The translations under genes and the position numbers were made by a program. This document shows positions 20,050 through 30,092 of a stretch of DNA of 46,719 nt, in pieces. This DNA is from Paratrimastix pyriformis (Eukaryota > Preaxostyla > Paratrimastigidae): positions 1 to 46,719 of the forward strand of contig JAPMOS010000224.1 in NCBI GenBank assembly GCA_027972325.1. The letters are read 5' to 3'. The notes beneath the pieces were generated by a model, which had not been told where the DNA came from, searched no databases, and was given only the letters and a program-made list of their open reading frames with translations. The number at the start of each line of letters is the position of its first letter. Position 1 is the stretch's first letter.

Positions 20050-22436
20050 CATGGGCGGGAACGCTGCGGAGGAAGGTGGCCATCTGCCCGTCCAAGTCGG
20101 ACCTGGATGCGTTGCTGCGGGAGAAGAGGAAGGATGAGTATGAAGGGATGGTGGGGAAGATGCGCACGTACCGGGAGAAAGTGGCGGAATTGCTTCGGAA
20201 GGCGATGGAGAAGGGGGCGGACCCATCGTTCGAGCAGATGAGTGGGATCCTGCGGGAGACGGCGGGGAAGGTGTTTGGGTTCCGGGACGTGGCCAACACA
20301 GACAGGGATTATGAGCCCCATCGCATGAAGAAGCTGAGACGGATGGCGATGGCGGAGCGGGACCCGAGCCTGAGGAGGGAAATGCAGAAGCAGTTGGCCA
20401 AAATGAGAGGCGTGCACTACAGGAAGAGGGATCGGGCGTTGGAAGGGAAGCGCAAGCGCATATATAAGGGCATCATGACAGACGGGGTGGCGCCGGTCAC
20501 GTCGTATGCAACTAAGAATGTGGAGGGAAAGGTGGACAAAGTGGTCACAGATCCGGAGTCGGTGAAGAATGGATGGAGGAACTTCATGGCGGACCTGGCA
20601 AGGAGGGTGTTGCCGGTGGGCCCGAGGGTGGGGCGGGTGCCAGAAGGAAGGCCGCAGGAAGAAGGGAGGGTGATCATGGCCCCCCTCACAACGCATGATG
20701 TTGAGACAATCCTGGGGGCGCTCCCCGATGGTAAGGCGGCGGGCCCGGATGGAGTGACGGCAGAGATGATCCATGCCTGTGGGGAAGAGATCAAAGAGTG
20801 GTTGGGGAGGAGATACAATGAGATGTTGGAGCGGAGTGAAGTGCCGCAGGAGCTCAAGGTCAGTTCGGTGTTCATGGCCACGAAGTCGCAGACAGAACAC
20901 CCTGGTGACCCTGCAGGCAGAAGGCCAATCACTTTGATACAGGTCTTTTTGAAGGGGCTGCAAGTGGTGGTGGCGTCGCGGTTCCAAGAATGGTGCGTAC
21001 AGAAGAATGTGTTTGGGGAGGAGCAGTTTGGGTTTCTGAGAGGGAGAAGGATTGAGACCCCAATTGCAGAAATTATGGGAGTGCTCACTGACTCGAAAAT
21101 TATGGGAGGCAGGGAATTCCACATGTGCTCGTTAGATATCAAAAAGGCCTATGATACAGTGGACATGGACGCACTGAGGAGGGGGTTGAGACGGATGGGG
21201 GTTGAGGAGGCATTCATCAGGTATGTGGATAGTCTGTACGAGGGGAGGAAGGCCAAAGTCATTACGGGTTTCGGGCTGACGGAGAGCTATGAGATAGAGA
21301 GAGGCATTAGTCAGGGGGACCCGCTTTCATGTCTGCTATTTATCTCATTCATGGAGGAAGTGCTGGCAGAGGTGCGAAAGCAGGAAGGTGGGTATATCCT
21401 GGATAGTGGAAGGAAGGTGAAAGTCCTTGCCTTTGCTGACGATGTGATGCTGGTCACTCGAACCAAGGAGCAGATGGTACGGTTGGTCAACACAGTGAGA
21501 CGGAAGGTGGAGGAGGCGGGTATGCAGCTGTCGTGGACCAAGTGTGACTACCTGTGTGGGGGGGTGAAGAGCAAGACGGACCTGGACCTGGGTGAGGGTC
21601 GAGTCATCAAGGTCCAGCAGAAGGGTGGGGCCATCCGGTACCTGGGAATTTGGATAGACGAGGAGATGAACATGAAGATCAACACGGAGAAGGTCATCCA
21701 GAAAATGTGTGGGAGGTTGCACAGGCTGATGGACAAGAAGGTCCCACCGAGGTTGATGGTGCAGATGATCAACGAGTGCGTGTCGACGTGCCTACAATAT
21801 ACGGCGAGGCAGTGCCCCATGCCGCAGAAGGACCTTGAGATTCTTCAACAGCGCTATGCGCGAGTATTTCGGGAGATTGGTGGGTGCTTGGGGAAATGCG
21901 ACCCGGCGGAGGTGCTCTTCTTCCCGGAGGATGAGGGTGGGATGGGTCTCAAGGACCCGGTGGATGTGCACGACATGATGGTGCTCACGCAACTGCTGGG
22001 CAGGGTGGCAGACCAACAAGGGTGCGGCGTGATGCTCCGTGAAGAGATAGCCCTGCTGCAAAAGTTGTGGACGACGAGTGAGCCGCTGCTGGACAACCCC
22101 GGGAAGTGGGTCAGACTGCACGCGAAGGAGAAGATGCCGGGGGTGGTGTCGGGGATGTTGAGGATCTTGCACAAGAAGGGGTTGGCCATCGTGAGGGATG
22201 GGGAAGTATTGAAAAAGGAAGCGGAATGGGGAATGCCGACAACACTGGAGGAGCTGGCAGAGCCATGCAAAATCACCAAGCGGCATAGGCAGACACTCAT
22301 GAAGAGGGGCATCAGGAGTGTGGCTGACCTGATTGTGGGCGGTAGGTTTCAGTGGAAGGGCACGATGCCGCAGTACGTGGAGGCCATCAAGGAGCGGGTG
22401 TGTGTGGGGGAACAAAGTGGAGACGGAATATGTTAA
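20050..22436 (+). CDS. LINE-1 ORF2 reverse transcriptase
   Basis: Open throughout to a stop at 22436. Helical N-terminal part, then RT blocks: ALPDGKAAGPDGVTAEMI, RRPITLIQVFLKGLQ, EQFGFLRGRRIETPI, CSLDIKKAYDTVDMDAL (first catalytic Asp), ERGISQGDPLSCLLF, the catalytic VLAFADDVMLVTR at about 21424-21462, and the thumb (AIRYLGIWIDEEM). It ends in a basic C terminus. The frame shifts just before the stop: LARRIREEEVAERDRKRA continues in another frame, as the LINE-2 copies confirm. Confidence 0.95.
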
Positions 22437-22839
22437 GTTGGCGAGGAGGATCCGAGAGGAAGAAGTGGCAGAAAGAGATCGAAAGAGGGCAAGGACGGAA
22501 CAGGAAAGGAGGAGAGCCGAGAGGGCGGGACGGGATACGGGCAAGAGAGAGGGAGGATGGTGGGAAGGATCACGGGATCCCAGACCCGGAGAGGAAGATG
22601 AGACAAGCCAAGCTGATGGTGGGGCAAGGAGGAAAGCTGGTGGTCGTGGCGAAGAACAGGAAACGCCGAAGCGGGGAGCCGGGGTGGGAGGCCGCCAAGA
22701 AAGGGAAGCCCGACGAGCAAGGGGATGGCGAAACGGAGAGGATGCATGTTGAAGCCAGCGACAAGAAGAGGGGGGCGGAGAGGCACCTGGACCAGAACGG
22801 GGAAAGCAAGAAGAGCCGGATGAGAGCGGGCAAGTGGGA

Positions 22840-23560
22840 CGAGGCAATGTGGAGGCGATGGGAGGCACTGCGGGCGGAGTGTGAGGAGGTGGAGGTGCGG
22901 GTGGAGGAGCCCGAGCTGAAGTGGCGGACTTTTTACACAGATGGTAGCGCGACCAAGAAGAAGAAGGACCGGCGAGCTGCATTGGCGGTGGTGGAGCGGC
23001 TGTCCAATGGGGCACTGGCTGTGCGGGTCGGGAGAAGGTGCACGGGAAAAGGGCAAACAAACAATGAGGCAGAGCTGGAAGCCATCCTGGAAGCCATCAG
23101 AGTGGGACAGGATGCAAACGTGGAGGTGCGCACGGACAGTAAGGTGGCAAAGGGATGGGTGGAGAGGCTGATGAAGGACGACTGGACACCGACGGACCTG
23201 ATCGAGTCGAAGGCCGAGGGCCTCCTCCGAAGGGGACAGCGAATTCTGAAGGAGCACAGGGGGGTGTCCGGCTGGTGTGGGTGAAGGGGCACCAGGAGAC
23301 AGGGGCATCGCTGGATGCGGAGGGGAACAGATTGGCAGACAAGATTGCCGGGCAAAGCATCAAACAGGACATAGGCAAGGTGCAACAGGAACGGACCTGG
23401 GGTTTTCGGTTGGTTCACCAATGCGACGGGGAGGAGGTGGAGGAGACTTTCGCACAAGCCTCCAGTCCTTCAGCCGCCGCGGACGCATCTCCAGGGCGGC
23501 CCGGAAACGCAAGAACGCACTGGTGGTCATCAATGCTCAGACGGGAAATGGCGGAATAAA
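22840..23560 (+). CDS. LINE-1 ORF2 RNase H domain
   Basis: FYTDGSATKKKKDRRAA (Asp), GQTNNEAELEAILEAI (Glu), VRTDSKVAKGWV (Asp), and VKGHQETGASLDAEGNRLAD (final His/Asp). All four catalytic positions are present. One frame disruption lies at about 23260, after ILKEHRGV. A basic linker (22440-22840) joins it to RT. RNase H after RT is a hallmark of the I-group LINEs. Confidence 0.93.
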
Positions 23561-24925
23561 TACGCAGACCATGCGATGCGAAATGTCGGGCAGACTGGCC
23601 ATGATGGCAATCTTGCAGCGGTACATCACGGCCAACATCAGATTCTACATCAATGGTGAAGGGGATGGGAAATGTTGGTGTGGGGCGAGAGACTATACGA
23701 ACCATTTGGTTTTTGAATGCCCGGCTATGATGGGCAGTGTCGCTGAAAGGTGGAGTGGTGCCAATGCGATCAAACTGATCGCGTGGCTGGACAAGGGGAA
23801 GGAGCAGAAGATGCAGAACAATTGCTCCAAGAAAAATGGGTGGAGCCTATGGGTCAAAGTGTGCAGGTGAGAGGTAAGCAAATAGCGATGGACAGACTCT
23901 GGGAGCTCATCGAGCGATCGCGGGGGCGCTGGTACCGCGCCCGAACCTGGGACAGCTTGGGAAATGTTCACCACAGAAGTGGCGAACCTCTGCGATCGAT
24001 ATGTGGATGGGATGAGTACGGAGATGGCAGAAGGGCAGACCCACAAGAGCACCCTGCGAAACCAGTGGACGACCCCCACGTGGTGTCCTCTCTGCTCAGA
24101 CAAGCAGGCAGTTTGACAACGATGGCATTCTCGCATCCTGGGAATGCCGATTTGAGCTTCCCTGAATTCAGAACGCCCAGCAAGGATGACTGGTTTTTGG
24201 GTGGAAGACTGGATGGCTACGGGTTGTTTAAGGAGAATCGCGACCTCCTCATCTTTGCCAACCCTGAATACAACCCACAGGAGGAGATGGACCGGTTATT
24301 TACGGCAATTGGTGATTGGGCGGAGAGCCCAATTGGTAGAGCTGGGAAGAGAGCCTTCCGATGTATCGCGATAGTCCCGTACGGAGTGGGCAAGCCAAAC
24401 CGGACGCGGCCGGTGCAGGGAATGAAGGCGCAGCATGGAGTCGGTTTGGCGCTGAGGGGGGACATGCAACTGAAGGAGCTGTTTATCATTGAGGAAGGGG
24501 GCTTCAGCTTCTGGCTGCCGAGCTTCTGGCGGACGGGGGAGAAAGGTGCGGGGAAGGCCCCGTTTGACGTGGGCATTCTGCTCTTCGAGAACCAGAGAGA
24601 GGAGGAAGTGTTGCGAAAGGCGGGAGCGCGAAGAGTGGAGGCTGACTATGAGGGGCGTCCGAAGGAGGGCGAAGTGCTCTATAACTGGAGGGGGATTTCA
24701 GAAGGTGTGGTGAAGAAAGTTGCTGGGAGACTGCGAAGACGGTGCGGGCTTAGGGAAATCTACGCGAATGACTGCAGACTGGCAGCAGAGCTGGGGATTG
24801 TGGATGAAGAGACCCAGAAGGAGATTGGGAGCGAACTGGGTGGACTGCGGAGAACTATGCTGGTAGCGATCAAGCAACGGAAGAAGAACGAGAAGAACGA
24901 GGAAGGGATGGACGAAGGGACGTAG
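23561..24925 (+). CDS. LINE-1 ORF2 C-terminal part: CCHC knuckle and methyltransferase-like domain
   Basis: Starts in TMRCEMSGRLAMMAILQRY. The knuckle CWCGARDYTNHLVFECP gives Cys-x-Cys-x8-His-x4-Cys, as in LINE C termini. After a variable part with frame disruptions near 23870-24060 comes a block conserved in all copies: MAFSHPGNADLSFPEFRTPS, GYGLFKENRDLLIFANPEYN, CIAIVPYG, LKELFIIEEGGFSFWLPSFW and FDVGILLFEN. The order (a TPS.DDW segment, xANPEY, a hydrophobic strand ending in Pro) parallels Dam-like methyltransferases, including the NPPF domain in the two DIRS elements here. This is inference; the Pro-Pro of NPPY is Pro-Glu here. Stop at 24925. Confidence 0.7.
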
Positions 24926-25105
24926 TCCGAGTGTCGGCGGTGACCGCCCCTTGTGGGCGCGAGCCGACCCATGGACCACTTGGGGCGTTCCTTCTTGCGA
25001 GCTTGTCTCGCGGGGAGGGCGGACCGGGAGGTCTATGTTACCCGCGGGCTTCGGCCCGATAACGGACTCGGCGTAAGCCGGGAAGTATCACACACACACA
25101 CACAC
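24926..25105 (+). other. LINE-1 3' UTR, terminal stem-loop and (CA)n tail
   Basis: 163 bases of GC-rich, palindrome-rich UTR end in CCCGCGGGCTTCGGCCCGAT (stem CGGGC/GCCCG with a UUCG loop), then GCGTAAGCCGGGAAGTAT and (CA)8-9. A nearly identical terminal motif ends LINE-2X and LINE-2Y, and a diverged one ends the one-ORF elements. It is the likely recognition structure for the LINE reverse transcriptase. Confidence 0.9.
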
Positions 25106-25117
25106 GTCGCAAATCAA
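25106..25117 (+). repeat. LINE-1 target-site duplication, 3' copy
   Basis: GTCGCAAATCAA, the partner of 15816-15827, directly after the (CA)n tail. Confidence 0.95.
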
Positions 25118-25830
25118 AGGGCAGACTCGGGTAGAGCTTGCACAAGGCCAGCAAGCTCGCGTGAGGGAGCGGTTCGTGTTGAACCGCCTCCCTGCCCGCC
25201 TTGACGGCCTCGATGAGGTGGGCCGGCACAGATGCCAGAGACTTGGGAGCAAAAAGGTCCAAGTCCTCTTCAGCAGGTGCGTCCTCAGGCAGCGCTTCCG
25301 CGTCGCCTTCAGCACCGTCGTTCACCACAGACGAAGAATCGTCCGGCAAAACGACCAAACCGTCGTCCTTGTCAGGAAAACCTGAAGGACCGGCATTATG
25401 AGATAGTGCAAGTGCACGATTGTCACACAGACCTGCAAGATTCCGAGCTTCAACACTCGGGACGTCAGTAGTGGCCACAGGAGGGGGCACAGGGACGGCA
25501 TTCTTGGCAGGTTCTTCTGCATCAATGTCAACGATCTCCATAGGCACAGGTCCACCCACAGCGCACGCCGCCGGACCGGCCTTCACACTGCGCTTCTTGT
25601 GAAAACGAGGCACGCCTTCCAAAAGGGTGAGAAAAGGGTCTTCCACGGGGCTTGAAATTCCCGCGGATGGTGTTTTTGGCGGCGCCACGGGCGCCGCAAC
25701 TTGACTTCCCGCAGGGGCCGCAGGAGCCGCAAGACCAGCAGGAGGCGCAGGGGTCGCAAGGCCAGCAGGAGCAGTCACAGAGGTAGAAACAGCGGCGGAA
25801 ACAGTTGCAGTCGCGGTAGGTGCAGACATA
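25106..25830 (-). pseudogene. DIRS-2 gag-like ORF, proximal part
   Basis: Begins MSAPTATATVSAAVS, followed by a Pro/Ala-rich repeat (APAPPAGLAAP), a short conserved segment (DPFLTLLEGVPRFHKKRS) and an acidic region (PEDAPAEEDLDLFAP). It ends in LLALCKLYPSLPFDLR, which matches the DIRS-1 gag block. LINE-1 interrupts the gene after this point. Confidence 0.85.
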
Positions 25831-25864
25831 TGGAAACGAAACGGAAGTGAAGTGAAGCAAGACA

Positions 25865-25980
25865 GCACGCGAATATTCGCGGGGATTGGGGGTTTAGAAC
25901 CTGGGAGAGGGTATCTATTCCGAGTAAAATAACTCGATAAATAATTTTTCTCTTTATAGTTTCGGAAGTGATGAATAATA
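25865..25980 (-). repeat. DIRS-2 right inverted terminal repeat, inner part
   Basis: Reverse complement of about 11792-11909. LINE-3 (25981-27334) is inserted in the repeat between AATAATA and GGGCCAATCC, which are adjacent in the left repeat (read there as GGATTGGCCCTATTATT). The outer part continues at 27335-27414. Confidence 0.92.
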
Positions 25981-27334
25981 GAGAGAGAGACATGCCGTGT
26001 ATTTGCGAGGACGCAGGCGAAGAGAAACTTTACTCCCGCCTTCGCGTCGCGCGTTACACGTTCCGATGGGGGCCCTGGGCCTAATGACCTCGTGTTGGGC
26101 CCTCCTCGGCCGGGGCAGCCGCGGCGAGCGGAGCCCCAGTGGGTGGGTGATAGGGGCGGCGGGGGGTGGGGTGGGGCGGGGGGTGCCTTGTGTCAGGGGT
26201 GCGGCTCGTCGGCAGCCGCCCTGTTCCGCATGGTCATCAGGGCCAGGGCGTCGCGCACGAGCAGGGTGGCGAGGGAGGAGAGGCACTTCTGGAGGCCCAG
26301 CCGGATCTCAGGCGGGGAGGCCGGGGTGGTCCGAGAGAGGGCCTGCAGCGTGGCCCGAGGGACGACTCCCCGCGCCGAGAGGACGACCGGGACCACGCGG
26401 CAGGGTTGCCCGGTGGCTTTCGAGATCGACCGACAAAGCTCGGCGTAGTGGGTGGCTTTTCCCGCTGCCAGGGCGGGCCAACCCTGGCTGTCGCCCCCTG
26501 TGATGGCCACGTCCACGAGCCACCAGGCGCCGTCGGGGCCCGAGACTGCAGGACCAGGTCCGGGTGCAGGTCTCGGAAGGCCGCTGGGATCTCATCCAGC
26601 AGGGGTTGCGGGAGGGCCGGCTGACGGTTGGTTGCCGAGACGCCCAGGTAGTGCCGGATCACCCAGGCGTCCTGGCCGCCGAACCAGGCCCACAGGCGGC
26701 GGACGGCACGGTCGTGCCTGGCCGTGTAGTAGTGGTGGAACCTGCCGCAGGCCGACAGCAGGTGGGCCATGGTCTCTGGGGCCCCGTGGCAGAGCGGGCA
26801 GGGTGTGGTCCAGGCAGCGCCCCCTTGGCCCGCGTAGAGGGCGCGGATGGTTGCCAGGGTGGGGAACGTGCCAAAGAGCAGCCAGACGAGGCGGCGCACC
26901 TTCCAGGCGGGGGCCGCGAGCTGCCGCCAGGCCGCCGAGGCCAGCTTCTGCTCGAGTGTGTCGAGGGTCACCCCCGATGAGGCCATGCTCCGGCGCTGTA
27001 GCCACTCGCGGCTGTCTTCCTCACATTGGAGGGCAAGGCAGAACCCCCGGGCCGCGGCGGTGGTGAACGGTCGAGCAGGGAACGGCAGGGGCGCATCCAC
27101 CGGTCCTGATGGCCGGAACCGGAGCGGGGCTGGGCAGGTGAGGCCGATCTGTTGCGGGGCGGCAGGCTTCCGGGGTTGGTGGCGGGGGCGGCGGGTCTGC
27201 CGCGGCCTCCCCCGCCAGGCGGTCAGCTTGCAGGTTCCCCCACAGTTGGGGGGCATGGGGGACGGCGACGTCGGCGTGTGATGGGACGTGGTGACAGAGG
27301 AGGCGCGGCCAGCGGGAGAGCAGCTCGTCGCGGA
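25981..27334 (-). mobile_element. LINE-3: 5'-truncated LINE of a different family
   Basis: Inserted in the right inverted repeat of DIRS-2. On the minus strand it begins inside an RNase H domain (LLCHHVPSHADVAVP, WGNLQADRLAGEAA). It continues with an RT-associated zinc-binding region (LLFGTFPTLATIRALY, CPLCHGAPETMAHLLSAC) and ends with a C-terminal domain (GWPALAAGKATHYAELC, VVPVVLSARGVVPRATL). The stop at 26193 is followed by a roughly 210-base 3' UTR ending in CTCTCTC at 25981. Base composition is GC-richer than LINE-1. The zinc-binding region and C terminus change frame near 26520-26590, one disruption. No clear target duplication. Confidence 0.85.
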
Positions 27335-27414
27335 GGGCCAATCCATCAGAGAGTGGCGGTGGGGGGTACCAACAGCGTTGGAGGATCTAGGAAGTCCGAG
27401 TCCACGAAGGACTT

Positions 27415-28370
27415 ATGAAAAGCTCACGCATCTGAATGTCCCCCTTGATCGCCAAGCTCACACCGTGCTTCGGCTCACTCCCCGGCTGGATTCTGTTCGC
27501 TTTCCCTTCCCGTACGGCACAATAACAATGCATCTAAACGCTCTTTTCCTCCTCTACCAATCGGACTCTCCGCCCACTCTCCAATTGCTCGGAAAAACCG
27601 ATCCATCTCCTCCTGGGGGTTATATTCCGGATTCGCATAAATCAACAAGTCCCGATTCTCCTTAAATAGCCCGTACCCATCCACCGAACCTCCCAGGAAC
27701 CAGTCTTCCTTACTCGGCGTTCTATACTCTGGGAAACTGAGATCCGCATTCCCTGGGTGCGAAAACGCCATCACCGTTAGGCTTCCCGCCTGCCTCAGCA
27801 ACGAAGATATAGTGTGGGGAGTCGTCCATTGGTTCCTCAGCGTACTCATATGCGTCCGCCCCTCCTTTACTGTCGTGCTTTTCCCTTCCTCATATCGGTC
27901 ACACATCTCAGCTACCTCTGTCGAGAACGTTTCCCAAAAACTGTCCCATGTTCTCGCCCGAAACCATCTCCCCCGGGACCTCTCCATCAATTGCCATAGC
28001 CTCACCTTCGTGATCTGCCTGCCCCTTATCTTCACACACTCTCCCATCGGCTCCACCCACTTCTCCTCGAGCAGCTGGTCCGGGTCTTCCGCTCCTTCCG
28101 CCTTGTCCAACCACTCAATTAGCTTCACAGCGTCCGCCCCTTTCCATCTCTCTCCCGCACATCCCGCCATCCCTGGGCATTCAAACACCAAGTGGTTCAT
28201 ATGGTCCCTCACCCCACACCAACACTTCCCATCCCCCTCCCCGTTGATGTAGAACCGGATGTTGGCCGTGATATACCGCTGCAGGATTGCCATCATCGCC
28301 AGCTTCCCGGACATCTCGCACCTCATCGTTTGCACGTTGATCCCTCCGTTGCGACTCTCTGCGTTAATTA
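27415..28370 (-). pseudogene. LINE-2X: CCHC knuckle and methyltransferase-like C-terminal domain
   Basis: Minus strand: MRCEMSGKLAMMAILQRY, knuckle CWCGVRDHMNHLVFECP, WVEPMGECVKIRGRQI, MAFSHPGNADLSFPEYRTPS, GYGLFKENRDLLIYANPEYN. It then shifts frame near 27540 and continues toward MRELF at the DIRS-2 border. It keeps the xANPEY block of LINE-1. Upstream it is cut at a TA dinucleotide by the foldback element. Confidence 0.9.
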
Positions 28371-29283
28371 CAGTATGAAATGGTTTTTACAAGGCCTTTA
28401 CAAGGCGCCCACCACTTTTCCCGGCCTTGTATGGTGACAAGGCAGGCCTTGTAGTACAAGGATTTGTACAAGGCCGACTTGGTGTACAAGGCCGACTGAC
28501 AAGACTGGAAAAGTATGCTCGAGCTTTTCCTTGTCAACCCAGTCTTGTCTTGCCCTTGTACAAGTCTTGTCATGGTTTTTATGTGCTTTGTTTTTTATGA
28601 CCGAAGGGCAAGGGAATCGAACCACAGACCTGATACCTGCCTACCTAACGGGCTACCTGCTGACCTAAAAGACCTAGACCTGCTGAAAGTGAGTGAGCTA
28701 GTTGAGCATGACACTCAGCAGTGGTGCGCACGGACATAACAGGGGGGGAGGAGGAGGAGGAGGATGAGGAGGAGGAGGATGAGACAGTGGGGTGGACAGA
28801 GACGGCTGGAGATGGTGTGGGACAGAGGGGTGGATGGAGATGACGGGATGGCGACGAAAGGCAGCAAACTGATGGGTGTGCGATTTTTTTTTTGCTATGT
28901 CAATTTTCAATCCTGGATCTTACGGGCGGTATACAAGGCCGCCTTGTCAGCCTTGCGAGCGTCCTTGTTGTGGTCTTGTCAGCCTTGTGAACGTCCCTGT
29001 TGTGACCTTGTCAGCCTTGTATGGGATCCTTGTGATGGCCCTGCCAAGCCGTGTCAGCCTTGTCGTGCGGCCTTGCAATTGTGCGGGCTTGACTCGACTT
29101 TTTACAAGAATGCACAAGATTCCCTGCCCAAATTCCCATACAAGGCGACTTCCTTGTCAGCACCTTGTATGACGTCCTTGCACAGCCTTGCACAGCCTTG
29201 TAAAAGTCGTGTCGACCTTGTACATCCTTGTGAAAATCTTGTAAAAAACGTGTACAGCCTTGTCGTTCCCCCATTTCATACTG
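28371..29283. mobile_element. Mariner-like non-autonomous foldback element (MITE), 913 bp
   Basis: Ends in the 13-bp terminal inverted repeat CAGTATGAAATGG / CCATTTCATACTG and is flanked by TA on both sides (28369-28370, 29284-29285). Removing it leaves one TA in the LINE-2X frame (ATT GTG TTA ATT AAC, equivalent to LVVIN in LINE-1). CAGT ends and a TA duplication are typical of Tc1/mariner. The inside has many ACAAGGCC units on the left (28389-28500) and CCTTGT units on the right (28940-29265), so the strand can fold into a long imperfect hairpin. It encodes no transposase. Confidence 0.88.
28613..28700 (-). other. tRNA-like Pol III box pair inside the foldback element
   Basis: On the minus strand TAGCTCACTCA (28700-28690) resembles a tRNA A box, and GGTTCGATTCC (28623-28613) is a perfect B box. 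They lie about 66 nt apart. The T-stem and acceptor stem do not pair properly, so it is not a working tRNA gene. It may be the head of a tRNA-derived SINE captured in the element, or chance. Confidence 0.35.
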
Positions 29284-30092
29284 TAACACAATCTCGTTCT
29301 TCTTTTTACGAGCCGCCCTCCACATGCGACTTTTCCTCCCCCATTCCTTCATCACCTCTCTGAAGTCCGTCTCCACTTCCTTCCCGTCACTTCTCCGCAC
29401 CAGCTTGAATCCCCATCCTTTCTCTTCGGGCGCCACGCTCGGCTCCATTTTTATGCTCCGTCCCGCAATCTTGTCTGCCAATCTGTTCCCCTCCGCATCC
29501 AGCGACGCACTAGTTTCCTGATGTCCCTTAACCCAGACCAGTCGTATCTCTCCACGATGCTCCTTCACAATCCGCTGCCCCCTCCGCAGCAGTCCCTCCG
29601 CCTTCGATTCTATCAGATCCGTTGGTTTCCACCAACCCTTTATCAGCCCCTCAACCCACCCCTTTGCCACTTTACTGTCCGTTCTCACTTCCACATTCGC
29701 ATCCTGTCCAATCCGAATAGCCTCCAGAATAGCCTCCAACTCCGCTTCGTTGTTAGTCTGCCCCCGACCCGAACACCTCCTCCCCGCTCTTACCGCCAGC
29801 GCCCCATTTTTTAATCTCTCAATCACCGCAAACGCCGCCCGTCTTTCCTTCCGGCCTCTTGTCGCACTCCCATCAGTATAAAACAACCTCCATTCCGCCT
29901 CTGGCTCCACCACTCTTACTTCCACCTCATCACACTCCGCCATCAGCTCCTCCCGCCTTTTCCATAGTACCTCGTCCCACTCACCAGCCCTCGCCCTCCC
30001 CTTCTTGTTCCCCGTCCCCTCCACATGCCCTTCCGCCCTCCTCTTCTTCTCGCTCGCCTCAATCTGCATCCGCCCTCCCTCCTGTCTTGACT
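29284..30092 (-). pseudogene. LINE-2X: RNase H domain
   Basis: Minus strand: MQIEASEKKRRAEGHVE, LFYTDGSATRGRKERRAA, GQTNNEAELEAILEAIRIG, VRTDSKVAKGWVEGLI, LVWVKGHQETSASLDAEGN. All four RNase H catalytic positions are present and the frame is open to the foldback element, unlike LINE-1. It stops resembling LINE-1 upstream at about 30092, the edge of the inverted block. Confidence 0.92.

Larger units (their letters stand above)
15828..25105 (+). mobile_element. LINE-1: full-length 9.28-kb LINE with ORF1, protease-like, APE, RT, RNase H and C-terminal domains
   Basis: Flanked by a 12-bp target-site duplication and ending in a stem-loop, AGTAT and a (CA)n tail (25089-25105). Plus-strand order: ORF1 (15873-16899), an unassigned stretch, a C19-protease-like domain (about 18138-18880), AP-type endonuclease (19279-20040), RT (20100-22300), basic linker, RNase H (22840-23400), a CCHC knuckle and a C-terminal domain (23540-24925), 163-base 3' UTR. 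APE plus RNase H places it near the I/R1/Tad group. It carries about half a dozen frame disruptions, so this copy is probably inactive. Confidence 0.95.
11743..27414 (-). mobile_element. DIRS-2: DIRS-type element, about 5.0 kb without its two insertions
   Basis: Minus-strand DIRS element with its two ends at 11743 and 27414. The internal complementary region at 12134-12241 reads across the joined ends (AAGGACTT from 27414 with TGACGGACC from 11743), which fixes the borders. The flanks CTGGATG and ATGAAAAG are adjacent in the uninterrupted LINE-2Y at about 32200, so nothing was duplicated. Contents on the minus strand: right repeat, gag, RT, RNase H, methyltransferase-like domain, tyrosine recombinase, internal region, left repeat. 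LINE-1 lies in gag and LINE-3 in the right repeat. Apart from these insertions it looks close to whole, with few breaks. Confidence 0.95.
11067..30092 (-). mobile_element. LINE-2X: APE/RT/RNase H-type LINE, split by DIRS-2 and a foldback element
   Basis: Minus-strand LINE pieces at 29284-30092 (RNase H), 27415-28370 (CCHC and C-terminal domain) and 11067-11742 (end of the C-terminal domain, 3' UTR, tail). They are collinear with LINE-1. The 3' end has the stem-loop, AGTAT and a (CA)n tail at 11067-11094, next to CTTCGAGATC (11057-11066) of the integrase gene. Its other target copy is at 31538-31547, followed by a LINE segment starting in the RT C-terminus. The insertion was therefore 5'-truncated, and its first part now lies in an inverted block. 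The piece at 27415-27509 is identical to LINE-2Y at 32206-32300, so the family was active recently. Confidence 0.9.

Noticed and set aside
28590-28720. A functional tRNA gene
   Set aside because: Only the B box is good. Acceptor and T stems do not pair and the A-box spacing is long.
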